A stretch of DNA of 16,132 nt from Candidatus Daviesbacteria bacterium (GCA_003519445.1 DOWS01000036.1:1-16132), one strand, 5' to 3'. Shown: positions 5,610 through 13,203, counted from the first letter of the stretch. A program made the numbers and translations. Notes: generated by a model from the letters alone, not told the origin.

Positions 5610-6313
5610 TCATGATACTGCCAGTATTTATTCTGGTCTCCGGCACATCTGGCTGCCTCGGCTGCCTTCTGTGCCCCGGGATGAATTTGGGAAAGGGGAT
5701 AATCCCGGTAATAAAATTTAACTTTGCCCGTATCTATATATTCTGTTTTTAACTGCCCTTCTGTCTGGCTAAAATGCCTTTCGCAAAACGGGCACTGGTA
5801 ATCTGAAAATTCTATTATAGTAACTTTAGCCCCTGTTTGACCCTGCACAGACAAATCCCCAACTGCCACAGTTTGTCTGGTTATAGTCGAGGCTGCGCTA
5901 CCTGAAATCTCTTCATCAATTACCTGTTTAAAAGCTGAAAAAGGCTGGGCTCCGGAAAGTAACCTACCGTTTACAAAAAAAGCCGGTGTACCATTAACTC
6001 CTGCTGTAGAACCATCATCCAAATCTTTTTTAACTAGTAAGGCTTTTTCTCCTGAATCAAGACAGGAATCAAATTTGCCTTGATCCAAATTTAACTGGCC
6101 AGCCAAGTTTTTTAAATTATTAACAATATCAGATTCTGTTTTGGCTGCTTGTTGAGGTTGGGCAGCCGGAGCAGAAGAAGCTGCAGGAGTTGTTTTAACA
6201 GGCTTGCCAAATTTAATTATTCCCCCACTTGTTAAAATAGCCACGGCTACAATCAAAGCACCAATCAAAATGGCCATTGGAGTGGAATAAAAAGGATTAA
6301 AATTCTTACCCAT
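5576..6313 (-). CDS. membrane-anchored DsbA-like thiol oxidoreductase with circularly permuted halves
   Basis: A 245-residue protein with a membrane anchor (about 12-34) and a Pro/Ala/Gln linker (40-58). The DsbA fold then appears in reversed order. Residues 60-136 are what is normally the C-terminal half: NNLKNLAGQLNLDQGKFDSCLDSG, then GVNGTPAFFVNG with the cis-proline (Pro110) and GAQPFSAFKQVIDEE. Residues 163-245 are the usual N-terminal thioredoxin half: KVTIIEFSDYQCPFC with the redox pair Cys174/Cys177, YYRDYPL, and WQYHDLIFQNQQ, where the chain ends. All DsbA pieces occur once, so this is a permutation rather than simple truncation. Cys84 and Cys223 may form a second disulfide. It should act in disulfide formation outside the membrane. 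Confidence 0.82.
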   Translation of the reverse strand: MGKNFNPFYSTPMAILIGALIVAVAILTSGGIIKFGKPVKTTPAASSAPAAQPQQAAKTESDIVNNLKNLAGQLNLDQGKFDSCLDSGEKALLVKKDLDDGSTAGVNGTPAFFVNGRLLSGAQPFSAFKQVIDEEISGSAASTITRQTVAVGDLSVQGQTGAKVTIIEFSDYQCPFCERHFSQTEGQLKTEYIDTGKVKFYYRDYPLSQIHPGAQKAAEAARCAGDQNKYWQYHDLIFQNQQNIF

Positions 6314-6321
6314 GTTTTACC

Positions 6322-6350
6322 AGTTTAAATACTACCTATTAATCTGTCAA
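6322..6350 (-). promoter_or_regulatory. promoter of the dsbA-like gene
   Basis: Minus strand: TTGACA (6345-6350), 17-base spacer, TAAACT (6322-6327), then 8 bases to the ATG at 6311-6313. The leader would be zero to two bases. Confidence 0.7.
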
Positions 6351-6361
6351 CCTCTAAAATT

Positions 6362-7027
6362 TTAATCTTTTCGCCCAAACAATCTAAACCATTGCGGCAA
6401 CCATAATCTTTTTTCCGGCTCTTTTGATCTATTCACATAGAGACTGAAATATCTTTCCGTTAAAGATCTTACATCATCTGGAATACTGGCAGGCTGCATA
6501 TGATCTCCAGCGTATCTTGCAATATTCTTTGTACCGGACATCAATTCTATAACAAAAATTCCATCGTCTTTTACTACTCTTCTTAACTCTATCATTCCCC
6601 GAGCAACATTCCAGCGCGGAAGATCTTGTCCTCTAAGATAAACCACTTCAAAAACCCCTGCTTTAAATGGCTGTCTATAAATATCTCCTCTGACCCTTAT
6701 ACCTTCCTCGATATCATTTAAAAAGGACTGTCTCATATCATTAGATAGATGAACTACGCTATCCTTTCCGAACACTTCCCTTGGTGTTATATGCCAACCA
6801 CACATAGGATAATAAAAAATCCGAGGGCGAAAAGATTGCTTAACCCAGTTTAAAAAAAGGGTAACGTTTCTTTCATACGCATTCCATCCGGCAACTCGTC
6901 TTTTAAGAGACAAGGAAGTCTCCCCCGAGCCATCAATAGAGCCGTCCATAACCCAACATACCTCATTAATTTCTTGTTGAGCTAGAGCGTATCCATTTGT
7001 CCAACGGCCTCGCATCGTTTCTTGCAT
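6362..7027 (-). CDS. class I methyltransferase-like protein of unknown specificity
   Basis: I place the start at the ATG at 7025-7027 (221 residues). The in-frame ATG at 7043-7045 overlaps the extended -10 box and could not be in the mRNA. The middle resembles a Rossmann-fold S-adenosylmethionine methyltransferase: RIFYYPMCGWH as a weak motif I, then a DSVVHLSND strand end, RGDIYRQPFKAGVFEVVYLRG (motif IV-like region) and ELRRVVKDDGIFVIEL, the usual strand after the Rossmann acidic loop. Motif I departs from GxGxG, so it could be a degenerate family member without activity. The neighbours give no clue to a substrate. It has its own promoter just downstream of the relic pth 3' end. Confidence 0.5.
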   Translation of the reverse strand: MQETMRGRWTNGYALAQQEINEVCWVMDGSIDGSGETSLSLKRRVAGWNAYERNVTLFLNWVKQSFRPRIFYYPMCGWHITPREVFGKDSVVHLSNDMRQSFLNDIEEGIRVRGDIYRQPFKAGVFEVVYLRGQDLPRWNVARGMIELRRVVKDDGIFVIELMSGTKNIARYAGDHMQPASIPDDVRSLTERYFSLYVNRSKEPEKRLWLPQWFRLFGRKD

Positions 7028-7035
7028 GATGCTGA

Positions 7036-7064
7036 ATTTTACCATAAAAAACTAGAACCTACAA
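7036..7064 (-). promoter_or_regulatory. promoter of the methyltransferase-like gene
   Basis: Minus strand: TTGTAG (7059-7064), 17-base spacer, TAAAAT (7036-7041) extended by TGG, then 8 bases to the ATG at 7025-7027. This decides the start in favour of the second in-frame ATG. Confidence 0.6.
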
Positions 7065-7077
7065 TTTTAGAATGGAG

Positions 7078-7140
7078 TTAGTCAAGAAGAATCTCTACAG
7101 CCTCAACCGCCTGTTTAATCATGTGTTTTACTTGGGGAAG
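7078..7140 (-). pseudogene. detached 3' end of pth (last 20 codons and stop)
   Basis: Downstream of fic, the minus strand encodes LPQVKHMIKQAVEAVEILLD followed by TAA at 7078-7080. It matches the C-terminal region of the Pth protein encoded 1 kb upstream (LPQVKHMIKQAIKEI...) and looks more like a normal Pth C-terminus than the one now attached to pth. It has no start codon of its own. It is best read as the original end of pth, displaced by the fic cassette. Confidence 0.8.
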
Positions 7141-7142
7141 TT
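7109..7142 (-). repeat. pth 3'-end duplication, downstream copy
   Basis: Identical to 8121-8154 at 33 of 34 positions, with the first 29 bases perfect. The same orientation is kept, and the period is 1012 bases. A further GTCAAG match lies beyond the core at 7081-7086 and 8100-8105, after a 7-base length difference. Confidence 0.9.
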
Positions 7143-7154
7143 TCCAGAGTTTTA

Positions 7155-8069
7155 TCAAGTTTTCAATTGCTCTATAAATCTGTCTAAATCAGCTTTGTCT
7201 ATCCTGATAAACTTACCCCCTAATTTAGCTGCTCTTAAGTTTCCTTTTCTGACCCAGCGCCTGACGCTTTCCGGGTCTACCTGAAGTAGCTTTGCCACCT
7301 CATCTGTAGTATAAAACCGCTGGCTTTCTGGCTCTAATGCCTCTAAATAAATATTAAGCGAACCATCAACTGCGCCGTAAATAAGATTATAAAAATCATC
7401 TAAACCCCCGCCTTTTTGGGCTTTTTCTAAAGAGTTTATATAAGCTAACCTGTCTTCTTTGCGGATTATGGCAGGCGGATAACCCTCCTGCATTAAAATT
7501 AGGTTCATTAAAAGGCGTGAAGTCCTGCCATTGCCGTCTGAAAAAGGATGAATGCTTACTAATTTATAATGGGCATCAGCAGCAATTTTAACTATATGGT
7601 CAGAGTTAACACTAACCAACCATCTCATAAACTCTTGCATCAGGTCTGGAATTTTAACAGGATTAGGTAAAACCACATCAGACTCTGTCAGCCTAGCATG
7701 CTGCGTTCGATACCTGCCCGCATTATCAGCTTCTATTTTATTTAGAATTAGTCTGTGTATGTCCAAAATATCGTTTTCAGTTATATCCTGTCTCTTTTGA
7801 GAAATTAATGTCTTAACATAATCCAGCGCCTCGGCATGATTGGTGGCTTCTAAATGTTCTGTCAAACTCTTCCCCTGCACAGTTAGGCCTTTTTCCACTA
7901 CCAAAGCTGTTTCCGCGCGGGTCAGGGTATTACCCTCTATGGCATTAGAGGTATAAGTCAACTCAACCTTAAACCATTCATCAAGGTTTTTAACCAGTTC
8001 CGGCGGTAAGGGTCTAAAAGTGTCTAATTTTTGTTTTTTACCAGTAAGTAGCTGTAATCTTTTATCCAT
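7155..8069 (-). CDS. Fic-domain AMP-transferase with C-terminal helix-turn-helix
   Basis: A 304-residue Fic protein, a family that transfers AMP or related groups from nucleotides to target proteins. The N-terminal inhibitory helix motif is SNAIEGN (41-47), the self-inhibiting arrangement of class II Fic proteins. The active site HPFSDGNGRTSR (174-185) fully matches HPFx(D/E)GNGRxxR, so it should be active once the inhibitory Glu45 is released. Residues about 252-300 (YTTDEVAKLLQVDPESVRRWVRKGNLRAAKLGGKF split over the domain) form an excisionase/MerR-like DNA-binding domain, suggesting it may bind its own promoter. It has a TTGACA promoter and an ATG 6 bases from the -10. Duplicated pth 3' ends bracket it. 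Confidence 0.93.
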   Translation of the reverse strand: MDKRLQLLTGKKQKLDTFRPLPPELVKNLDEWFKVELTYTSNAIEGNTLTRAETALVVEKGLTVQGKSLTEHLEATNHAEALDYVKTLISQKRQDITENDILDIHRLILNKIEADNAGRYRTQHARLTESDVVLPNPVKIPDLMQEFMRWLVSVNSDHIVKIAADAHYKLVSIHPFSDGNGRTSRLLMNLILMQEGYPPAIIRKEDRLAYINSLEKAQKGGGLDDFYNLIYGAVDGSLNIYLEALEPESQRFYTTDEVAKLLQVDPESVRRWVRKGNLRAAKLGGKFIRIDKADLDRFIEQLKT

Positions 8070-8075
8070 AAGACT

Positions 8076-8104
8076 ATTTTATACTACTTAACACTACATG
8101 TCAA
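8076..8104 (-). promoter_or_regulatory. fic promoter, overlapping the pth 3' end
   Basis: Minus strand: TTGACA (8099-8104), 17-base spacer, TAAAAT (8076-8081), 6 bases, then ATG at 8067-8069. The -35 box encodes part of the altered Pth C-terminus (HLTCSVK), so the cassette's promoter has become the end of the pth reading frame. Confidence 0.8.
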
Positions 8105-8617
8105 GTGGATTTCTTTAATTGCCTGTTTAATCATGTGTTTTACTTGGGGGAGTTCATTGGGTTCAAATGGTTCCAAAACGAATTTTTCAGCTTCAAAATG
8201 AATCCTTTGGTGTTCCCCGGAATGGGATTTTTGATTACCTATACCAAGTCTGACCCTTGTGAATTGATCTGTACCCAAAGCAGAAATAATAGATTCCACT
8301 CCATGATGCCCGGCAGCAGAGCCTCCCATTCTCACTTTTATCTGCCCCAGCATTAAATCCAAATCATCATGAATTACTATTAAATCAACAGCTGGTAGTT
8401 TGTAGTAAGTAGTAAGGGCTTTCACGGCAAGACCAGAGTTATTCATAAAAGTTAAGGGTTTGGCAAAAATCAGGTCATCTTTTTTAGCAATCAGTGATTT
8501 TAATTTTTTATTCTCTTCCCAGTTATCTACTAATTCATCCAAAACCATCCAGCCCAAATTATGCCTGACTTTTGCATATTTTTCCCCGGGATTACCCAAG
8601 CCTACAATCAATTTCAC
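8084..8617 (-). CDS. pth: peptidyl-tRNA hydrolase with replaced C-terminus
   Basis: A 177-residue cytoplasmic enzyme that releases stalled peptides from peptidyl-tRNA. GLGNPGEKYAKVRHNLGW carries Asn9 and the catalytic His19; KPLTFMNNSG (53-62) and IHDDLDLMLGQIKVRMGGSAAGHHG carry Asn59 and Asp84. The usual Asn of GHNG is His105 here, an unusual change at a tRNA-contacting position. The last dozen residues (from about 166, AIKEIHLTCSVK) come from sequence leading into the fic promoter. A more typical ending is found detached at 7078-7140. The GTG start (8615-8617) overlaps the stop of the upstream gene (GTGA). It is the third gene of an operon with the phosphoribosyltransferase and the IMPase-like gene. 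Confidence 0.93.
   Translation of the reverse strand: MKLIVGLGNPGEKYAKVRHNLGWMVLDELVDNWEENKKLKSLIAKKDDLIFAKPLTFMNNSGLAVKALTTYYKLPAVDLIVIHDDLDLMLGQIKVRMGGSAAGHHGVESIISALGTDQFTRVRLGIGNQKSHSGEHQRIHFEAEKFVLEPFEPNELPQVKHMIKQAIKEIHLTCSVK
8121..8154 (-). repeat. pth 3'-end duplication, copy attached to the gene
   Basis: This partner of 7109-7142 (33 of 34 identical) encodes LPQVKHMIKQA of Pth. The copies diverge sharply after the Ala codon, where the attached copy runs into the fic promoter region. Confidence 0.9.
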
Positions 8618-9390
8618 TTCAATGCCTCCAGAATTTGATCATGTATCAGTCCATTTGAAGCCACAATATCTAACCTGTCTTTGCTCCAATCAGGTTCTTT
8701 ACCATCAAAATCTGTAACTTTCCCTCCTGCTTCTTTGACTATTATTACCCCTGCGGCAAAATCCCACACCCAAGCTTGGTTTACATACCCATCCAGTATT
8801 CCCTGGGCAACCAATGCTTGAGTTGTCACAGCAGAACCTACAGAATAAGGATAACCTATTTTACTAATTAATGGATTAATATATTTTTCGAGGTTTTCAA
8901 CTCTGTTGTACTTGTGCCCAAAGTCCAATCCACAGGCACTAGCTTCTATAGATTTAGTCTTGCTTACTTGAATTGATTTACCATTAAGGTATACTCCCTT
9001 GCCTTTTTGGGCATAATATAAGTCTTTGGAAGAAATATGGTTAATTACCCCTATAATAGGCTTATTCTCTAAAAGTAATCCTATTGAAACAGAAAAATAT
9101 GGAAATCTATGAGCAAAGGAAAAAGTCCCGTCCAAAGGATCAATCACCCAGGTAAATTCTGATCCCCTGTCGATATTTTCCTGTTCTTCGGTAATAATAT
9201 TATGATCTGGAAAATTCTTGCTTAAGATAGAAATAATAGCTTTTTCAGCCTCAATATCTGCTTTGGTAGCAAAATTGCTTTCATCCCCGCCTTTAATAGT
9301 CTTCTCACCAAAATTACCAGAATATTTGGAAATTATTTTGCCAGCCTCAAGGGCTGCCTGTTTGGCTACTTTTAGAAATTTATCATTCAT
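8614..9390 (-). CDS. inositol monophosphatase family protein
   Basis: A 258-residue Mg-dependent phosphatase of the inositol monophosphatase / CysQ / fructose-bisphosphatase superfamily. The metal-binding residues are visible: Glu68 in TEEQE, WVIDPLDGT (81-89, Asp84 and Asp87), and Asp210 in WVWDFAAG. GSAVTTQALVAQGILDGYV (185-203) is the usual substrate-side segment. The substrate is uncertain: inositol phosphate, 3'-phosphoadenosine phosphate and sugar bisphosphates are all served by this family. The ATG overlaps the phosphoribosyltransferase stop (ATGA), and its own stop overlaps the pth GTG, so the three genes form one tightly coupled operon. Confidence 0.92.
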   Translation of the reverse strand: MNDKFLKVAKQAALEAGKIISKYSGNFGEKTIKGGDESNFATKADIEAEKAIISILSKNFPDHNIITEEQENIDRGSEFTWVIDPLDGTFSFAHRFPYFSVSIGLLLENKPIIGVINHISSKDLYYAQKGKGVYLNGKSIQVSKTKSIEASACGLDFGHKYNRVENLEKYINPLISKIGYPYSVGSAVTTQALVAQGILDGYVNQAWVWDFAAGVIIVKEAGGKVTDFDGKEPDWSKDRLDIVASNGLIHDQILEALK

Positions 9391-10004
9391 TTGAGGTATT
9401 GTACCACTTCTTCATCTGATACAGGATCAAAACTTTGATAAAACTGGCCTACAGCCTGGAAATATTCCGGAATTTCCAAAAATATAGCCTCATCTACTTC
9501 TGATCTGATCTTATCAACAACTTCTTGCGGAGCCACCGGCACAGCCAAAATTACTTTTGCCCCATGCCTTTTAAGATATTTCACAGCTGCCAGAGTAGTA
9601 ACCCCCGTGGCCATTCCGTCATCAACCAAAATGACTGTTTTCCCATTCACAAGCTTCGCAAGGCCAGGCCTTGTGTGCCTATAAAGATTTTCCCTTCTTT
9701 TTATCTCTTTCATTTCTTCATCAATTTTCAATTTTAAATTTTCAATTTTCAATTGATCAAGCAAGGCTTGATCTAATACCGTTTCCCCATCCGGATCAAC
9801 TGCTCCCAAAGCCAGTTCAGGTTGAGTAGAAGCCCCTATTTTCCTAGTGACTATAATATCCAAGGGCAAGTTCAACTCATGAGCAATTTCAGCTGCCACC
9901 ACCACCCCACCCCGCGGGATTCCTAAAACCAGATCGGCCTTGGTATTCTGTAACCGTTCAGCCAAGACTTGCCCTGCTGCTTGCCTGTTTTTAAAGATTT
10001 TCAT
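9387..10004 (-). CDS. predicted phosphoribosyltransferase (COG1926-like)
   Basis: A 205-residue type I phosphoribosyltransferase-fold protein. The PRPP-binding signature is VILVDDGMATGVTT (124-137); an earlier LGIPRGGVVVAAEIA (27-41) supplies the pyrophosphate loop. KIGASTQPELALGAV (55-69) matches the family often annotated as predicted phosphoribosyltransferase, whose substrate is unknown. Residues 83-95 (DQLKIENLKLKID) are encoded by a heptamer tandem repeat and lie in the hood region between the loops, where an insertion may be tolerated. It is the first gene of an operon with the IMPase-like and pth genes. A TAAAAT box 6 bases before the ATG suggests a leaderless mRNA, although no clear -35 was found. 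Confidence 0.85.
   Translation of the reverse strand: MKIFKNRQAAGQVLAERLQNTKADLVLGIPRGGVVVAAEIAHELNLPLDIIVTRKIGASTQPELALGAVDPDGETVLDQALLDQLKIENLKLKIDEEMKEIKRRENLYRHTRPGLAKLVNGKTVILVDDGMATGVTTLAAVKYLKRHGAKVILAVPVAPQEVVDKIRSEVDEAIFLEIPEYFQAVGQFYQSFDPVSDEEVVQYLK
9721..9755. repeat. TCAATTT heptamer tandem array inside the phosphoribosyltransferase gene
   Basis: Five units of TCAATTT in a row (the third reads TAAATTT, the last TCAATTG). This is the reverse complement of the ATTGAAA array at 4513-4543. It is translated as part of the coding sequence. Confidence 0.9.
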
Positions 10005-10010
10005 TTAGTA

Positions 10011-10016
10011 ATTTTA
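10011..10016 (-). promoter_or_regulatory. -10 box of the phosphoribosyltransferase operon
   Basis: TAAAAT on the minus strand, 6 bases before the ATG at 10002-10004, in the 20-base gap after the upstream large gene. No good -35 at 16-18 bases, so it could be a weak promoter with some readthrough from the upstream operon. Confidence 0.4.
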
Positions 10017-10024
10017 TCTTACTT

Positions 10025-12394
10025 TTATTGCACACCTGTTTCCAAAACCAAATTAAGTTCTCTCATCCTCTCAATAAACCTTGCCTCCGGATCCCTCTCT
10101 TGAACACGCTCCAACCTAAATTTTAATCCTTTTATTTCTTCCATTAATCTAACCATAAAAGTAACCCTGCACACTCCTTCAAAATGCTCTTTTGCTGTTT
10201 GAAGCCTACTTTGCGCGTCTTTAAATTCCCCTGCCAAGAGTACTCGTTGACATCTTTTTCTCCAAGCTGCAATAAAATCTGCTCTGGGCAAATCTGTAAA
10301 CTTTTTAGGAACAATGGGGTGATCTGTTATTGGTAAATCTCCCCATGACTTTAATAATGGTAATAAATTTAGCATCTTGTGTGCTTCTTCCAACCAATTT
10401 ACAGGAACAGAAGCTGGCATTGATGTCAATTCGGAAGCAACAGCTACATTGATATAGCTTCTGGCCTCATCAGCGCTCCAAAAACTTGCTTCACTGCCAA
10501 CAATTGACTGTCTATTAGCCAGCTGCCCTTTTAAAATAAATCTATCTGCCAAAGCAGTTTGGGCTATTTCCATCAGGCTAATTCTTCTTTCAAGTACCTC
10601 ACGGATAAAATCCGGCCATTGCTCCTCCTGCCAATAATCCTTAGTGTTTTGTGTTCTATTGTGCACACCGGTATAAACTCCCCTCCAAAAATTACTATAA
10701 TCTTTCATCGCTTGTAGCATAACAGCTTTTGGGGCCGGTATATCTAAATCTTCTAAGCCATAAATCAATCTTGCCTGAATTCTTCGCAAAAACCTGCCGG
10801 GATCTTCAACCCTATCAGTAGAATGCAATAAAGTTTGTGTTCTGGTTATTTCCTCTTTTAACCAATTTCCTGCTTCCGGCCGGTTAAAATTAATTAAAAT
10901 CCCTGCTTGAACTGGATTATACAAAGGATCCAGACTTAAAAGCTTTGTTATTAAAGTTAATCTGGCTGTTCTGGCTACTATCTTGGATTTCAGGTTAGCT
11001 TCTCCTGATTCTTTCCTTTGTGAAAGGACTGCCTCGGGAATAGGCAGTTGATCCGGCCAAGCATTCCCATAGCTTTGAATTAGGCCATCGCGATACGAAG
11101 TAGCTGCCCCATATTCTAATGCCATCTCCTGAATTCTATCTTGCACGGTTTTAACCTGCTGGTTAGCTCTGCCTAATTCATCTCTGGTTCTTACTTGACT
11201 GGCGTAGATAATATCATAAGCCCGCTTAGGCAAAGGCAAAGAAGGATCTACTTGCAGATTAGCCAAAAGCAACTCCCTATCTTTTAGTTCTGTTCCCAAT
11301 CTTCCAATCCTATCTAATCTTTCATCTATTTCCCGTTGAAGTAATATCCAAACTTTCACGCCTCCATTTAATCGACCTGATATTCCCCAATACGGCCTGA
11401 TAAAACGGGCTTGAACTGATCTGGCCTCTTCCTGTCTGGCTGCCAGAACCAACATTTCCGGAGTGGGTACCAAAACCCCTCTTATAGAGCTTGCCCCATC
11501 CCATAAACTGGGACTTTCTGCTTGTATCCGGTCCGGATGAATAATAATCTGTTCTGCTTCCAGCTCCGGATGCTGCAAAAGCAAAAAATTGCTAAAATAC
11601 CTGTAAAATTGGTTTATTGATTCCGTATCCCCCTCTTGGGGTAAAAAATAAGGCCCTGCAAATAAACCTGCTGTTTGGACAAATATTACCTTTGCAAACA
11701 GTACTTCATCTCCATCTGAAATTCCCAATGCTTCTATTAAAGACTCTTGTTGAGTTTCATCAAAATATGTTCTTTTTCTGGCCTGCCAGCCAAAATCTTT
11801 TAACTCTTCTGATGTAATTAGAGGATTTAAACTCCCCCGAAAAACAAATGAGGTAATCATATTGCGCGCCAATTTAGCCTGATCAGCCGGATTAGGAAAA
11901 CGCTCCAATCTGGCATTTTGAAACTCGCCGGGCAGGCTGGCTAGGCCTGTTCTGGCAAAACCTGCCACAAAACGCACCCTTTGCTGATACAGAGAAATTA
12001 ATGCCTCGCAAGCTTCAGGACGGGGGCAAAGGGCAAAATTTCTGATTTCCTGTTTGGCTTGGCTAACCAACTGATCCGGCATAGACAATGATTCGGCCAT
12101 CTTTTGATCCAATCCCGCTTGCACACAAAGCTCTTCTCTAATTTTTAAACCCTGCTTTATTAAGGGAGTCAAGTGCTCACTTTCTAAAACAGCAGCCCTA
12201 CCTTGTTCCTTCAAACCCCTTGAAACAGCATCTCCCAAAACAGCCACTGCTCCTGTAAAAATATCATTATTGGCAATTGGTATTTTCCTTTGTCTCAAGT
12301 ATAAACGGGCTGAACCACTTAATTCTTGCAGTTGCGCCTCAGACAGCATTGGCTGTTCAATGGTCTCTGTGGGAACTAATTTTGTTTCTACCAT
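10025..12394 (-). CDS. large soluble protein of unknown function
   Basis: I do not recognise a family for this 789-residue protein. It has no signal peptide and no membrane segment, so it should be cytoplasmic. It looks mostly alpha-helical, with many short Leu/Arg/Glu-rich helices. The stretch at about 350-430 (LLQREIDERLDRIGRL, then RTRDELGRANQQVKTVQDRIQ) could be a coiled coil. Cysteines are few, and no nucleotide-binding loop or nuclease motif was found. The ATG is 5 bases after the stop of the upstream gene, with AGG in the overlap region as a weak ribosome-binding site, so the two are made together and may form a complex. Composition resembles the neighbours, so it is not an obvious recent import. 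Confidence 0.75.
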   Translation of the reverse strand: MVETKLVPTETIEQPMLSEAQLQELSGSARLYLRQRKIPIANNDIFTGAVAVLGDAVSRGLKEQGRAAVLESEHLTPLIKQGLKIREELCVQAGLDQKMAESLSMPDQLVSQAKQEIRNFALCPRPEACEALISLYQQRVRFVAGFARTGLASLPGEFQNARLERFPNPADQAKLARNMITSFVFRGSLNPLITSEELKDFGWQARKRTYFDETQQESLIEALGISDGDEVLFAKVIFVQTAGLFAGPYFLPQEGDTESINQFYRYFSNFLLLQHPELEAEQIIIHPDRIQAESPSLWDGASSIRGVLVPTPEMLVLAARQEEARSVQARFIRPYWGISGRLNGGVKVWILLQREIDERLDRIGRLGTELKDRELLLANLQVDPSLPLPKRAYDIIYASQVRTRDELGRANQQVKTVQDRIQEMALEYGAATSYRDGLIQSYGNAWPDQLPIPEAVLSQRKESGEANLKSKIVARTARLTLITKLLSLDPLYNPVQAGILINFNRPEAGNWLKEEITRTQTLLHSTDRVEDPGRFLRRIQARLIYGLEDLDIPAPKAVMLQAMKDYSNFWRGVYTGVHNRTQNTKDYWQEEQWPDFIREVLERRISLMEIAQTALADRFILKGQLANRQSIVGSEASFWSADEARSYINVAVASELTSMPASVPVNWLEEAHKMLNLLPLLKSWGDLPITDHPIVPKKFTDLPRADFIAAWRKRCQRVLLAGEFKDAQSRLQTAKEHFEGVCRVTFMVRLMEEIKGLKFRLERVQERDPEARFIERMRELNLVLETGVQ

Positions 12395-12399
12395 GATTT

Positions 12400-13203
12400 T
12401 TACCTGTCAGCAGACACCCGGTATTTCGGAGGATTATCAATATCAACATCCTCTCTATCCATCTGTCTTCTTACAAGATCTACCAAACCCGCAGTTTGAT
12501 GGTAACTCCCAAACAACTGAATCAACTGGTCTCTAAACTCTCCCCACTGGGCCGATTCAATTAAACGCTCAAAAATTAGATCACGTTCTTCTGTTTGACA
12601 AAGAATACCTACTACTCCTGCCAAGTCAATGGTTTGCTGGTCTGCTCTTTCTACTGCGGAAGTAAGTAACATTTCTAAAGTTTCATCTCTTTCAGCTATA
12701 TTTCTGCCCAAAGAAGCGTTACGGATATATTGAGCCATGCGAAGAGGATTACAACTATCCAGATCAAGAAATCCCAAATCCTGCAATAAGGAAACGGGGG
12801 CAACAAAGAAGAATAATTGTTGCTCGGCATCTGAAAGTCCGTTTACCGCCATAACTAATTTAGTTCTGCTCCCTGCTCCCAAAAAATCCCGTACTTCTTG
12901 CATTCCTCCACTAAAAAATCTTACATACCCCCTCGGATGAGACTCAAGAGCTAATGGGGCTAAAAGTTGGCGCACTATCTGACCTGCTATTTCCGGTTTT
13001 CTTGGTTCAGGAAAAGACAATAAACTAATTGATTCTATAGGAATTATTGATCCGGCGCGTAACGCTAGGGCATATCTGGCAAAATCTAATACTTCCGGCG
13101 CTTGTCTATCTTGATCAAATTGACCACTACCGGATAAACATATGGCAATCCTATTAGCCGCAGCCACTATTTCTTCTTGAGGAATAATTGCTCTATTTTC
13201 CAT
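12400..13203 (-). CDS. unknown helical protein, first gene of a two-gene operon
   Basis: The reading frame stays open upstream to 13335, but I start it at the ATG at 13201-13203 (MENRAIIPQEE, 267 residues). The upstream codons overlap the 3' end of the endoQ-like gene, and a strong promoter lies between 13220 and 13248. It has no membrane segment or signal peptide and no motif I recognise. It is helical, with a possible repeat-like pattern of Leu-rich helices in the second half (LLTSAVERADQQTIDLAGVVGIL split by polar linkers). It is co-transcribed with the 789-residue protein directly downstream, which suggests a shared job. Confidence 0.75.
   Translation of the reverse strand: MENRAIIPQEEIVAAANRIAICLSGSGQFDQDRQAPEVLDFARYALALRAGSIIPIESISLLSFPEPRKPEIAGQIVRQLLAPLALESHPRGYVRFFSGGMQEVRDFLGAGSRTKLVMAVNGLSDAEQQLFFFVAPVSLLQDLGFLDLDSCNPLRMAQYIRNASLGRNIAERDETLEMLLTSAVERADQQTIDLAGVVGILCQTEERDLIFERLIESAQWGEFRDQLIQLFGSYHQTAGLVDLVRRQMDREDVDIDNPPKYRVSADR

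Noticed and set aside
5576..6313. Reading the dsbA-like gene as a plain C-terminal truncation caused by the brnTA insertion.
   Set aside because: The C-terminal half of the fold is present at the front of the same protein, and the detached copy of the 3' end stops at the same codon, so the ending is older than or independent of the insertion.
4513..9755. CRISPR repeats.
   Set aside because: The arrays are contiguous 7-base units without spacers and lie inside coding genes.
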